Shown in pieces: positions 9,470 through 17,799 of a stretch of DNA of 47,934 nucleotides. This DNA comes from JAWXCE01 sp034440495. GTDB lineage: Bacteria > Pseudomonadota > Alphaproteobacteria > Rhizobiales > Rhodomicrobiaceae. The stretch spans positions 1 to 47,934 of the forward strand of contig JAWXCE010000077.1 in assembly GCA_034440495.1 (NCBI GenBank), written 5' to 3'. The notes beneath the pieces were generated by a model that saw only the letters and a list, made by a program, of their open reading frames with translations, did no database searches and was not told where the DNA came from. The position numbers were made by a program, and so were the translations under genes. The number at the start of each line of letters is the position of its first letter. Positions within the stretch are counted from its first letter, which is position 1.

Positions 9470-10915
9470 CTAAAACAGCGAGCGGGCGGCTTGGCTCGCC
9501 GTCTCGATCAGGGGATTTGGCAGGATGAAATACAGCAGCACAAACGCGCCGGTTAGGGCGAATACAAACTTCACCGAGCCTGCCATTGGCTCGAAGCGCT
9601 CCGCTGGTTCGTAGACATACATGATGATGACGATGCGGATGTAATAGAACGCCGCGATAACAGACATGACGACGCCGAACACCGCCAGCCAGAACAGTTG
9701 GGCCTTGATCGCGGCGTCGAACACGTAAAACTTGGCGAAAAACCCGGCGAGCGGCGGGATGCCTGCCAGCGAAAACATCAGCATCGCCAGGATGAACGCC
9801 GTCACTGGCTGCGCACGCGATAACCCCGCGAGTTCGTCGATATCCTCGACTGACTTACCATCGCGACGCATGGCGATGATACAGGCAAAGGCGCCAAGCG
9901 TCATCGCGATATAAATAGCCATGTAAACGATGAGGCCCTGCACGCCCTCAACTGTCCCCGCCGAGAGGCCGACCAGCGCGAAGCCTACGTTGCCAATGGA
10001 TGAATACGCCATGAGCCGCTTGATATTGCGCTGCCCAATAGCGGCGAACGCGCCAAGGGCCATAGATAGCGCGGCGATGGCGATGACGATCTGCCGCCAT
10101 TGATCGACGGCACCCGGAAATGCGTCGATCACCACGCGCGTGAACAGCGCCATGGCGGCAACTTTCGGCGCGGCGGAGAAAAACGCGGTGACGGGCGACG
10201 GCGCGCCTTCATAAACATCCGGCGTCCACATATGAAACGGTACGGCCGACACCTTAAAGGCGAGACCTGCGATTACGAACACGAGGCCGAATATCAGGCC
10301 GATGGATGCAGGTTGCGCCTGCGCGGCGATGGCGATTTGCGCGAACGAGGTCGAGCCGGTCGAGCCGTAAACGAGCGAGCAGCCATAAAGCAGCATTCCC
10401 GATGACAGGGCGCCCAAAACGAAATATTTCAGGCCCGCTTCCGACGAGCGCACGTTGTCGCGGTGGAAGGCGGCGATAACGTAGAGCGCCAGACTTTGCA
10501 GCTCCAGACCGAGATAGACTGTGATGAGATCGTTAGATGAAATCATAAGCATCATCCCGAGCGTCGCGAGCAGGATGAGCACGGGGTATTCAAATTTGAA
10601 TATGCCTTCGCGACGCAGGTAGTCGAGCGAGAGAATGATCGACAGCGCAGAGGCGGCTAGGGTTAGCAGCTTCATCATCCGCGCGAAGGCATCGTCAATG
10701 ATAGCTCCGCCGAAAGCGGTGCGAGGCCCCGACTCGGCGAGCACGATGAGCGCGCCGGTCAGGATGAGCGCCAGAATGGCGAGAATGGCGACAGGCCCGG
10801 CGGAGGTTTCCTCGCGCATAACGCCGACCAGCAGCAGCACGATGGCGCAGATCGCCAGAAACACCTCTGGCGCGAGCGGAAATCCATTTATTAGGGCGGT
10901 GATCTCGGCTGGCAT
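9470..10915 (-). CDS. nuoN: NADH-quinone oxidoreductase subunit N
   Basis: Antiporter-like proton-pumping subunit of respiratory complex I in the inner membrane. 481 residues, about 14 membrane spans, the usual length. The conserved core is present, including 'GLELQSLALYVIAAF', the lysine-containing 'AGLAFKVSAVPFHMWTPDVYEG' region (read as two overlapping motifs) and 'NIKRLMAYSSIGNVGF'. Begins 9 bases after nuoM. Confidence 0.97.
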   Translation of the reverse strand: MPAEITALINGFPLAPEVFLAICAIVLLLVGVMREETSAGPVAILAILALILTGALIVLAESGPRTAFGGAIIDDAFARMMKLLTLAASALSIILSLDYLRREGIFKFEYPVLILLATLGMMLMISSNDLITVYLGLELQSLALYVIAAFHRDNVRSSEAGLKYFVLGALSSGMLLYGCSLVYGSTGSTSFAQIAIAAQAQPASIGLIFGLVFVIAGLAFKVSAVPFHMWTPDVYEGAPSPVTAFFSAAPKVAAMALFTRVVIDAFPGAVDQWRQIVIAIAALSMALGAFAAIGQRNIKRLMAYSSIGNVGFALVGLSAGTVEGVQGLIVYMAIYIAMTLGAFACIIAMRRDGKSVEDIDELAGLSRAQPVTAFILAMLMFSLAGIPPLAGFFAKFYVFDAAIKAQLFWLAVFGVVMSVIAAFYYIRIVIIMYVYEPAERFEPMAGSVKFVFALTGAFVLLYFILPNPLIETASQAARSLF

Positions 10916-10924
10916 GAGTAATCC

Positions 10925-12436
10925 CTATTGCGCTGCAAACTGGAGTTTTGCAGCCGCAGCGAGCGCCGCGTCATAGTTCGTGATAAGCTTTTGCACGGAC
11001 GCCGCCGTGTAGTCGAGCACTGGCGCAGGATAGAAGCCGAGCACAATGGTGAGGATGACGAGCGGGGCCATGATGGCGATTTCGCGAGGGCTAAGGTCGG
11101 CGATGGCTTTGAGGTTGGCTTTTTCGAGCTTGCCGAAAATCACATGACGATAGAGGAACAGCGCATATACGGCGGACGCGATGACGCCGAACGTGGCGAG
11201 GAATGCGACCCACGTGTTCACCCGGAAAGCGCCCATCAGCGACAGGAATTCGCCTACGAAGCCGCTGGTGCCGGGCAGGCCAACATTCGCCATCGTAAAC
11301 AGCATGAAGCAGAAGGCGTAAAGCGGCATCCGGTCGGCGAGGCCACCGTAAGCGGAGATTTCTCGCGTATGCATGCGGTCGTAAATTACCCCGACGGCGA
11401 GGAACAGCGCCGCCGAGACGACGCCGTGCGAAATCATCTGGAATACGCCGCCCTGGATACCTTGGGTGGTCGCAGTAAAGATGCCCATCGTCACGAAGCC
11501 CATGTGCGCGACCGACGAATAAGCGATGAGCTTTTTCATGTCGGTTTGGGCATAGGCGACAATTGATGTGTAAATGATTGCGACGACGCTCAGGGCGAAA
11601 ATCAGCGGCGCGAAATCGGCGGAGGCGAGCGGAAACATGGGCAGCGAAAAACGCAGGAAGCCGTACCCACCCATTTTCAGGAGGATACCCGCCAGGATGA
11701 CGGAACCGGCGGTTGGCGCCTCGACGTGCGCGTCGGGCAGCCACGTGTGCACCGGCCACATCGGCATTTTCACCGCGAATGACGCGAAAAACGCTAGCCA
11801 CAGCCAGAACTGCATCTCTGGCGTGAACTTGAACGCCAGCAGCGTGGGGATGTCCGTGGTTCCCGCCTGACCATACATATACATGATGGCGAGCAGCATC
11901 AGCACCGAGCCGAGCAGTGTGTAGAGGAAAAACTTGAAGCTGGCGTAGATGCGCCGCTTGCCGCCCCAAACGCCGATGATGAGGAACATCGGGATCAGCA
12001 CGCCCTCGAAGAACAGGTAGAAGATCACGAGGTCGAGCGCGCAGAACACGCCGATCATCAGCGTTTCAAGCACGAGGAACGCGATCATGTATTCCTTCAT
12101 GCGCGTCTCGATGGCCTCCCAGCTTGCGAGGATGCAAAGCGGCATTAGCAGGGTGGTGAGGATGACGAACGGCATCGAGATGCCGTCCACGCCCATGTGG
12201 TAGCTGATCGCGTCGCCGATCCAGGGCTGTTTCTCTATGAACTGGAAGTTCGCGGTGGACGGATCGAAGCCAATGAGGACGAAAAGCGATACGCCGAAGG
12301 TAATGAGCGTTGTCCACAGCGCAATCCAGCGGGCGTTGCGGCGGCTGTCGGCGTCGTCGGTGCGCAGCATCAGGATGAGCGCTGCGCCGAGCAGCGGCAG
12401 GAAAGTGACGGTCGAGAGGATGGGCCAATCTGTCAT
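10925..12436 (-). CDS. nuoM: NADH-quinone oxidoreductase subunit M
   Basis: Antiporter-like proton-pumping subunit of complex I. 503 residues, about 14 membrane spans. Expected motifs include 'FEGVLIPMFLIIGVWGG', 'WPVHTWLPDAHVEAPT' and 'MKKLIAYSSVAHMGFV'. The start is 3 bases from the nuoL stop, so translation is probably coupled. Confidence 0.97.
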   Translation of the reverse strand: MTDWPILSTVTFLPLLGAALILMLRTDDADSRRNARWIALWTTLITFGVSLFVLIGFDPSTANFQFIEKQPWIGDAISYHMGVDGISMPFVILTTLLMPLCILASWEAIETRMKEYMIAFLVLETLMIGVFCALDLVIFYLFFEGVLIPMFLIIGVWGGKRRIYASFKFFLYTLLGSVLMLLAIMYMYGQAGTTDIPTLLAFKFTPEMQFWLWLAFFASFAVKMPMWPVHTWLPDAHVEAPTAGSVILAGILLKMGGYGFLRFSLPMFPLASADFAPLIFALSVVAIIYTSIVAYAQTDMKKLIAYSSVAHMGFVTMGIFTATTQGIQGGVFQMISHGVVSAALFLAVGVIYDRMHTREISAYGGLADRMPLYAFCFMLFTMANVGLPGTSGFVGEFLSLMGAFRVNTWVAFLATFGVIASAVYALFLYRHVIFGKLEKANLKAIADLSPREIAIMAPLVILTIVLGFYPAPVLDYTAASVQKLITNYDAALAAAAKLQFAAQ

Positions 12437-12439
12437 GGC

Positions 12440-14377
12440 TTACAGCGCCCGTGTGTAGAGGTAGAAGAAGTAGCTAACCAGCAGCACGATGCCCGCAAAC
12501 ATCGTAAAGGCGTAGTGATAGACGTAGCCTGTTTGCGCTTTTACCGTCCGGTTTGTCACGTCCATGACGCGCGCCGCGATGCCGTCTGGCCCGAGGCCGT
12601 CGATGATGGCGCCATCGCCGACTTTCCAGAGTGTCCGCGCGAGCCAGCGGTACGGCCGCACGAAAATCCAATCGTACAATTCGTCGATATACCACTTGTT
12701 GTAGAGAAATGCATGAATGGGCCAGAACGCGCCCACGACGAAAGCGGGCGTGCTGGGTGCAAGCACGTAGGCAAACCACGCGACGACAAAGCCGCCCGCC
12801 ATGGCGATGGTCGGCGACCAGACCACCCATTCGGGGACCTTGTGCGCCTCATAAAGGATTTTGTTGTCGGGCCGGGTGAACAGCGCCTGCCTCCAGAACT
12901 CGCCATAATGATCGCCGACGAACCATTCGTGGAAGGCAAAGCCCGCCGCCAGCGCGCCAATGGCGAGTAGCACCAACGGCGCCAGCATGACCCAAGGCGA
13001 CTCGTGCGCATGCTCCATAGTTTCCTTATCAGCACGCGGCTTGCCAAAGAACGCCATGAACATCAGCCGCCATGAATAGAGCGAGGTTAGGAACGCGGCG
13101 GCGACCAGCAGCCAGAACGCCGTCCGCGACGCCTCGTTGTGCGCGGCATAAGACGTCTCGATCACGATATCCTTCGAGAAATACCCGGACGTGTACGGGA
13201 AGCCCGTAAGCGCGAGCGTGCCGATCAGCATCATCCAGAACGTGACCGGCAGCGCTTTCCGTAACCCGCCCATGTTGCGCAGGTCCTGCTCGTGATGCAT
13301 CGCGTGGATGACTGAGCCCGCCCCAAGAAACAGCAGCGCCTTGAAGAAGGCGTGGGTGAAAAGGTGGAAAATACCCGCCGAATACGCGCCGACGCCCAAA
13401 GCCACGAACATATAGCCGAGCTGCGAACAGGTGGAGTAAGCGATCACACGCTTGATGTCATTCTGAGCCAGACCGACGGTTGCGGCGAAAATGGCAGTAA
13501 GCGCCCCGACCGCCGTCACCACTGTGAGCGCGGTCTGCGACAGCTCGAACATGGGCGAGAGCCGCGCCACCATGAACACGCCGGCGGTCACCATCGTCGC
13601 TGCGTGAATGAGGGCGGAGACGGGCGTCGGCCCTTCCATCGCGTCCGGCAACCAGGTGTGCAGCAGGAATTGCGCCGATTTGCCCATCGCGCCCATAAAC
13701 AGCAGCAGGCAGATGACCGTCATCACATCAAGGTCATAGCCGAGGAAACTCATGGTCTTGCCGACCTGATCCGGCGCGGCCGCGAACACGCTGTCAAAAT
13801 CGACAGTCTTGAAGATCACGAAAACCGCGAATATGCCGAGCGCAAAGCCGAAATCGCCCACGCGGTTGACGACGAACGCCTTGATGGCGGCGGCGTTTGC
13901 GGACGGCTTGTGATACCAGAAGCCGATCAGCAGATATGATGCGAGGCCGACGCCCTCCCAGCCGAAGAACATCTGCACAAAGTTATCCGCCGTCACCAGT
14001 GTTAGCATGGCGAAAGTAAAAAGGGAGAGGTATGCGAAAAAGCGCGGCTGCCCGTCATCGTCCGCCATATAGCCGATGGAGTAGAGATGTACGAGGCCCG
14101 ACACGGTGTTCACCACCACCAGCATCACGGCGGTGAGCGTGTCGATGCGCAAACTCCATACCGCGCGCATGTCGCCGGACGTGATCCACTCCATCACCGG
14201 CACGCGCGCCGTCTGCCCGTCGAACCCGACCTGGTAGAAAGCGATCCATGACAGCGCAGCGGCTGTCAGCACCATCGTGGCGGAGATCAGCCCTGACGCC
14301 TTGTCGCCCAGTCGTTTACCGAAAATGCCGATCAGCAACGCGCTCGCAAGCGGCAGGAAAACGATGGCGCTATACAT
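12440..14377 (-). CDS. nuoL: NADH-quinone oxidoreductase subunit L
   Basis: Largest antiporter-like subunit of complex I, carrying the long lateral helix. 645 residues with about 16 spans. Motifs include 'FFGWEGVGLASYLLIGFWY', 'LLHTWLPDAMEGPTPVSAL' and 'KRVIAYSTCSQLGYMF'. The C-terminal part has the expected amphipathic helix and last membrane anchor. A 248-base gap filled with palindromic repeats separates it from nuoK. Confidence 0.97.
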   Translation of the reverse strand: MYSAIVFLPLASALLIGIFGKRLGDKASGLISATMVLTAAALSWIAFYQVGFDGQTARVPVMEWITSGDMRAVWSLRIDTLTAVMLVVVNTVSGLVHLYSIGYMADDDGQPRFFAYLSLFTFAMLTLVTADNFVQMFFGWEGVGLASYLLIGFWYHKPSANAAAIKAFVVNRVGDFGFALGIFAVFVIFKTVDFDSVFAAAPDQVGKTMSFLGYDLDVMTVICLLLFMGAMGKSAQFLLHTWLPDAMEGPTPVSALIHAATMVTAGVFMVARLSPMFELSQTALTVVTAVGALTAIFAATVGLAQNDIKRVIAYSTCSQLGYMFVALGVGAYSAGIFHLFTHAFFKALLFLGAGSVIHAMHHEQDLRNMGGLRKALPVTFWMMLIGTLALTGFPYTSGYFSKDIVIETSYAAHNEASRTAFWLLVAAAFLTSLYSWRLMFMAFFGKPRADKETMEHAHESPWVMLAPLVLLAIGALAAGFAFHEWFVGDHYGEFWRQALFTRPDNKILYEAHKVPEWVVWSPTIAMAGGFVVAWFAYVLAPSTPAFVVGAFWPIHAFLYNKWYIDELYDWIFVRPYRWLARTLWKVGDGAIIDGLGPDGIAARVMDVTNRTVKAQTGYVYHYAFTMFAGIVLLVSYFFYLYTRAL

Positions 14378-14431
14378 GGCCTGCCCCGCAGTCCGTGCTT
14401 GATTCTATCACGGTAGTCCTGGCCTTACTTT

Positions 14432-14520
14432 TCATTGCCGGGCTTGACCCAGCAATCCAGGCGACCTCACCCGAGGCATGGATCCCCGGGTCTACGCTCC
14501 GCTTCGCCTGAGGATGACGG
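14432..14520. repeat. Palindromic intergenic repeat, copy 1 of the nuoL-nuoK gap
   Basis: Contains the motif GCCGGGCTTGACCC followed by AGCAATCCAGG and later GGATCCCCGGGTC...GAGGATGACGG. This type of foldable repeat is common in alphaproteobacterial intergenic DNA. Related motifs occur at 37360-37390 and 45748-45776 in this window. A minus-strand frame of 83 codons crossing this block is repeat-derived and not a gene. Confidence 0.7.
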
Positions 14521-14530
14521 TGAGCGCATT

Positions 14531-14607
14531 CGTCAATGCGAGCGCAGAGAAGCAATCCACCGCGCGACGGCACGGATTGCTTCGTCACTCCATTACTCGC
14601 AATAACG
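14531..14607. repeat. Palindromic intergenic repeat, copy 2 of the nuoL-nuoK gap
   Basis: Imperfect inverted repeat. The left arm is ATGCGAGCGCAGAGAAGCAA and the right arm contains GGATTGCTTCGTCACTCC then ACTCGCAAT. The ends ATTGCGAG-like/CTCGCAAT and the inner AAGCAATCC/GGATTGCTT pair. Transcription of the nuo operon through it would produce a long hairpin, possibly an mRNA stability or partial-termination element. Confidence 0.7.
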
Positions 14608-14625
14608 GGGCTGGACGGCATTTCC

Positions 14626-14937
14626 CTACCCCTTCATCATGCTGACGTCATCGACGGCGATGGAGCCGCGATTGCGGTTGTAAACCACGATGATGGCGAG
14701 GCCGATTGCCGCCTCCGCCGCCGCGACGGTAAGGATGAGCAGCGCAAAAATCTGCCCCGTCAGATCGCCCAAATACGCCGAAAACGCCACCATGTTGATG
14801 TTGACGGCGAGCAGGATCAACTCGATCGACATCAGGATGATGATAACGTTCTTGCGGTTCAAAAAGATGCCGAAAATGCCCAGGGTGAACAGGATCGCGG
14901 CGACGGTGAGGTAGTGCGACAAGCCAATGTCCGTCAT
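14626..14937 (-). CDS. nuoK: NADH-quinone oxidoreductase subunit K
   Basis: Small complex I membrane subunit, 103 residues, three membrane spans. Shows the conserved 'LMSIELILLAVNIN' (second span glutamate) and 'AAAEAAIGLAIIV' (third span glutamate), both important in the proton channel. I start at the ATG at 14937 ('MTDIGLSHYL'), which matches family length. The longer open frame upstream overlaps nuoJ and is not needed. Confidence 0.95.
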   Translation of the reverse strand: MTDIGLSHYLTVAAILFTLGIFGIFLNRKNVIIILMSIELILLAVNINMVAFSAYLGDLTGQIFALLILTVAAAEAAIGLAIIVVYNRNRGSIAVDDVSMMKG

Positions 14938-14962
14938 GGGCACCTCCGTGTTGCGCGTGCGG

Positions 14963-15580
14963 TCATGAGAGCCCCTTGCCGGTTGGAACCTTGACGATAG
15001 TAATCGCCTCTTCCGGCCGCCGCCCAACCTGGACCGCGATGTTCTGGCGCTTCACGCCAACGCGACTGCGGAGCGTGAGCACAATCGCTCCGATCATGGC
15101 AACCAGCAAAATTAGGCCCGCGACCTCGAAATAAAACACGTAATCGGTATAGAGCACCCGGCCAATCGCCTCGGTGTTGGAAACCTGGGCGGCGTCCGGT
15201 ATCGGGCTTTTCAGCTTCATCGCAGCCGGGGCGAGCGTTGTCCATTGCCCGGCGACAAGAATAAGTTCGGCGAGGAGCACGAAGCCGACCACCGCGCCAA
15301 CCGGCAGCAGCTTCATGTAGCCGGCACGCAATTCGGCGAAATCGACATCCAGCATCATCACAACGAACAGGAACAGCACCGCGACCGCGCCTACATAGAC
15401 GATGACGAGAATCATCGCGATGAACTCGGCGCCGAGCAGCAGGAACAGCCCCGCCGCATTGAAAAACGCGAGAATGAGGAACAGCACGGCGTGCACAGGA
15501 TTGCGCACCGTTATGACCATGAAAGCCGACCCGATGGTGATCGCGGCGAAGAGATAGAAGAAGGCGGCGGCGACCGTCAT
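14963..15580 (-). CDS. nuoJ: NADH-quinone oxidoreductase subunit J
   Basis: Complex I membrane subunit, 205 residues, five predicted membrane spans. Contains the conserved third-helix region 'LLLGAEFIAMILVIVYVGAV' and the typical early motif 'RNPVHAVLFLILAFFNAAG'. It is separated from nuoI by 526 bases, unusual for this operon, where these genes normally abut. The gap holds a decayed copy of the nuoI 3' end. Confidence 0.96.
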   Translation of the reverse strand: MTVAAAFFYLFAAITIGSAFMVITVRNPVHAVLFLILAFFNAAGLFLLLGAEFIAMILVIVYVGAVAVLFLFVVMMLDVDFAELRAGYMKLLPVGAVVGFVLLAELILVAGQWTTLAPAAMKLKSPIPDAAQVSNTEAIGRVLYTDYVFYFEVAGLILLVAMIGAIVLTLRSRVGVKRQNIAVQVGRRPEEAITIVKVPTGKGLS

Positions 15581-15703
15581 GAATGGCGATCCATGTGAAG
15601 TATCATTTCAATGTTGGGATTAACCGTAAGCCGCGCCAAGTTCAAGGCATTTGCCAGATCGGCGCACAGCCACCTCGCTATGCGCGCAAACATTCATGAC
15701 GAT

Positions 15704-15815
15704 CACCAATACGGAGCGTCGAGTTCGAGGTTTTTGGTGAGCACACGCTCTCAGCGGTCACCGTTCGCCACTAGGCACTCCTTATCGTGAAACACTCCTC
15801 AAACTGTGCGAGTTT
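15704..15815 (-). pseudogene. Decayed duplicate of the nuoI 3' end
   Basis: Read on the minus strand this segment aligns codon by codon with the last 28 or so codons of intact nuoI. Here it reads 'VANGDR*ERVLTKNLELDAPYW' and ends in TGA; the real gene reads 'MANGDRWERVIAKNLELD' followed by 'APYR'. The copy has an in-frame TGA where nuoI has the Trp codon. Further upstream it has a one-base deletion in the stretch matching 'REELLYDKD' (GAGGAG kept). The longest near-identical core is on the plus strand at 15717-15737 versus 16121-16141. It sits where the native nuoI end should lie next to nuoJ. Could be a partial duplication or an integration scar. Confidence 0.8.
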
Positions 15816-16106
15816 AAGGCAAAACAAGTATCGCAAATTCCAAATCAAAAAAAATTACAATGTAAAGCATACAAATAAAGAAATAGCCGTAAAAATCCCA
15901 GCGCCACGACGACTACCTAAATAACCAAAGCCGCCAAATAAGCCGAGAAAACCACACAGCAGCAATAGCACGATTAAAAACAATATATTATCAAGCTAGA
16001 GAAATAAGGGAAGTCATTCAGCAACAATGAGCGTGTCATGTTTTTTGAACGATATTTGGCACAATCAACAATACAATCATGAGTATACTGGGATTAGGTC
16101 TATAAA
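15816..16106. other. AT-rich gap between the nuoI relic and nuoI
   Basis: About 290 bases, markedly richer in A and T than the flanking nuo genes, with no open frame that looks coding and no recognisable RNA gene. With the relic on its left it looks like inserted or degenerating DNA inside the nuo operon. Confidence 0.5.
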
Positions 16107-16598
16107 CTACCGGTAAGGTGCGTCGAGTTCAAGGTTTTTGGCGATGACGCGCTCCCAGCGGTCGCCGTTGGCCATCAGCTTGTCCTTGTCGTACAGCAGC
16201 TCCTCGCGCGTTTCGGTGGCGAACTCGAAGTTCGGCCCCTCCACGATGGCCTCGACCGGGCACGCCTCCTGGCAGTAGCCGCAATAGATGCATTTCACCA
16301 TGTCGATGTCGTAGCGCGTGGTTCGCCTGGTGCCGTCGTTGCGGCGCGGGCCGGCCTCGATGGTGATGGCCTGGGCCGGGCATATCGCCTCGCACAGCTT
16401 GCACGCGATGCAGCGCTCGACGCCGTTCGGATAGCGGCGCAGCGCGTGCTCGCCCCGGAAGCGCGGGGATAGCGCGCCCTTCTCGAACGGATAGTTGATC
16501 GTCGCTTTCGGCTTGAAGAAGTATTTCATCCCCAGCCAGAAGGCCGAGACAAACTCCCACAAAAACGCACTTTTTAAGCTTTGCACGATTTTGCTCAT
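16107..16598 (-). CDS. nuoI: NADH-quinone oxidoreductase subunit I
   Basis: Peripheral-arm subunit carrying iron-sulfur clusters N6a and N6b. 163 residues. Two complete 4Fe-4S motifs are seen: Cys63/66/69/73 ('CIACKLCEAICP') and Cys103/106/109/113 ('CIYCGYCQEACP'). The start ATG overlaps the stop of a small upstream frame by 4 bases. It is flanked on both sides by AT-rich DNA and followed by a decayed copy of its own 3' end, so this copy may not occupy the ancestral position. Confidence 0.97.
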   Translation of the reverse strand: MSKIVQSLKSAFLWEFVSAFWLGMKYFFKPKATINYPFEKGALSPRFRGEHALRRYPNGVERCIACKLCEAICPAQAITIEAGPRRNDGTRRTTRYDIDMVKCIYCGYCQEACPVEAIVEGPNFEFATETREELLYDKDKLMANGDRWERVIAKNLELDAPYR

Positions 16599-16753
16599 TT
16601 GCTTCTCCGATCCAAAAATCCTGCGCTCAATAATCGCAAATAAGCCCCATAAAAAATGCCAGCCAGTGTAATAACGATATAGACAACAACTACAAAAGCA
16701 GAGAACAATATAATTATATTAGATGCAAACTTAACAAATCGAATTATGAACAA
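16595..16753 (-). CDS. Possible small single-span membrane protein between nuoH and nuoI
   Basis: A 52-codon frame starting from a TTG at 16753, 14 bases after the nuoH stop. Its TGA overlaps the nuoI ATG as ATGA. The product would have a basic N-terminus ('IIRFVKFAS'), one strong hydrophobic segment of about 25 residues ('LFSAFVVVVYIVITLAGIFY') and a basic tail ending 'LDRRSK'. AT-rich compared with neighbours. The translational coupling and hydrophobic pattern favour a real gene. The absence of an ATG and of a clear ribosome binding site argues against it. No family recognised. Confidence 0.4.
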   Translation of the reverse strand: MFIIRFVKFASNIIILFSAFVVVVYIVITLAGIFYGAYLRLLSAGFLDRRSK

Positions 16754-16767
16754 ACTCGGCGATATTG

Positions 16768-17799
16768 CTATGGAGCTAGCCCACCGAATTGTAGCACGGA
16801 GGCCACGGCGACCACCATGAACAACGAAAACGGCAGAAAAACCTTCCAGCCGAGCCGCATCAACTGATCGTAGCGGTAGCGCGGTACGATGGCCTTCACC
16901 ATCGCGAACATGAAAAAGCATACGCACACCTTCAGCACGAACCAGATGACGCCCGGCACCCAGTTCAGCGGCGCGACATCGAACGGCGGTAGCCATCCGC
17001 CGAGGAACAGGATCGTCATCATCGCGCACATCAGCGTGATGGCGACGTATTCGCCGAGCATGAACAGCATGTAGGGCGTGGAGGAATATTCCACCATGAA
17101 GCCCGCGACGAGTTCGGATTCGGCTTCCGGCAGATCGAAGGGCGGCCGGTTCGTTTCCGCCAGCGCGGAAATGAAAAAGATCACGAACATCGGGAATAGC
17201 GGCAGCCAGTACCAGTTGAACATGCCGTAATCGCCGCGCTGCGCGTTGACGATGCCGGTGAGGTTCAGCGTGCCCGCGCACAACAGCACCGTGATGATGA
17301 CGAAGCCGATGGACACCTCATACGACACCATCTGCGCTGCCGAGCGTAAGGCGCCCAAGAATGGATATTTCGAGTTCGACGCCCACCCGCCCATGATAAC
17401 GCCGTACACGCCAAGCGACGAAATGGCGAAAATATAAAGAATGCCGACGTTGATGTCCGCCACCACCCAGCCGTCAGCCACCGGCACTACGGCCCATGCC
17501 GAGAGCGCCAGCACGGCGGTGACAATCGGCGCCAGCAAAAACACGGTCTTGTCGGCGCCCGCCGGAATCACCGGCTCCTTTAGAACGAATTTCAGCAGGT
17601 CGGCGAAGGATTGCAGCAGCCCGAACGCGCCCACCACGTTCGGCCCGCGACGGAGTTGCACCGCCGCCCAGATTTTGCGGTCGGCGAGCAGCAGATACGC
17701 GACGATGACCAGCACGGCGACCAGCAGCCCCACGCTTTGCAGCACGATGATCGCCACCGGATAACCGTAGTTCGTCCAGAACTCCGCGAAATCACCCAT
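16768..17799 (-). CDS. nuoH: NADH-quinone oxidoreductase subunit H
   Basis: Membrane subunit forming the quinone-binding interface of complex I. 343 residues, about eight membrane spans. Conserved motifs: 'QLRRGPNVVGAFGLLQSFAD', 'AETNRPPFDLPEAESELVAG' and 'YRYDQLMRLGWKVFLPFS'. I use the ATG at 17799, with a GAGGGGG element about 9 bases upstream. A GTG seven codons earlier is also possible. The start overlaps the nuoG end by 8 bases. Confidence 0.96.
   Translation of the reverse strand: MGDFAEFWTNYGYPVAIIVLQSVGLLVAVLVIVAYLLLADRKIWAAVQLRRGPNVVGAFGLLQSFADLLKFVLKEPVIPAGADKTVFLLAPIVTAVLALSAWAVVPVADGWVVADINVGILYIFAISSLGVYGVIMGGWASNSKYPFLGALRSAAQMVSYEVSIGFVIITVLLCAGTLNLTGIVNAQRGDYGMFNWYWLPLFPMFVIFFISALAETNRPPFDLPEAESELVAGFMVEYSSTPYMLFMLGEYVAITLMCAMMTILFLGGWLPPFDVAPLNWVPGVIWFVLKVCVCFFMFAMVKAIVPRYRYDQLMRLGWKVFLPFSLFMVVAVASVLQFGGLAP

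Noticed and set aside
14370..14621. 83-codon minus-strand frame between nuoL and nuoK
   Set aside because: It is made almost entirely of the two palindromic repeats, overlaps the nuoL start and has the typical composition of repeat-derived false ORFs.
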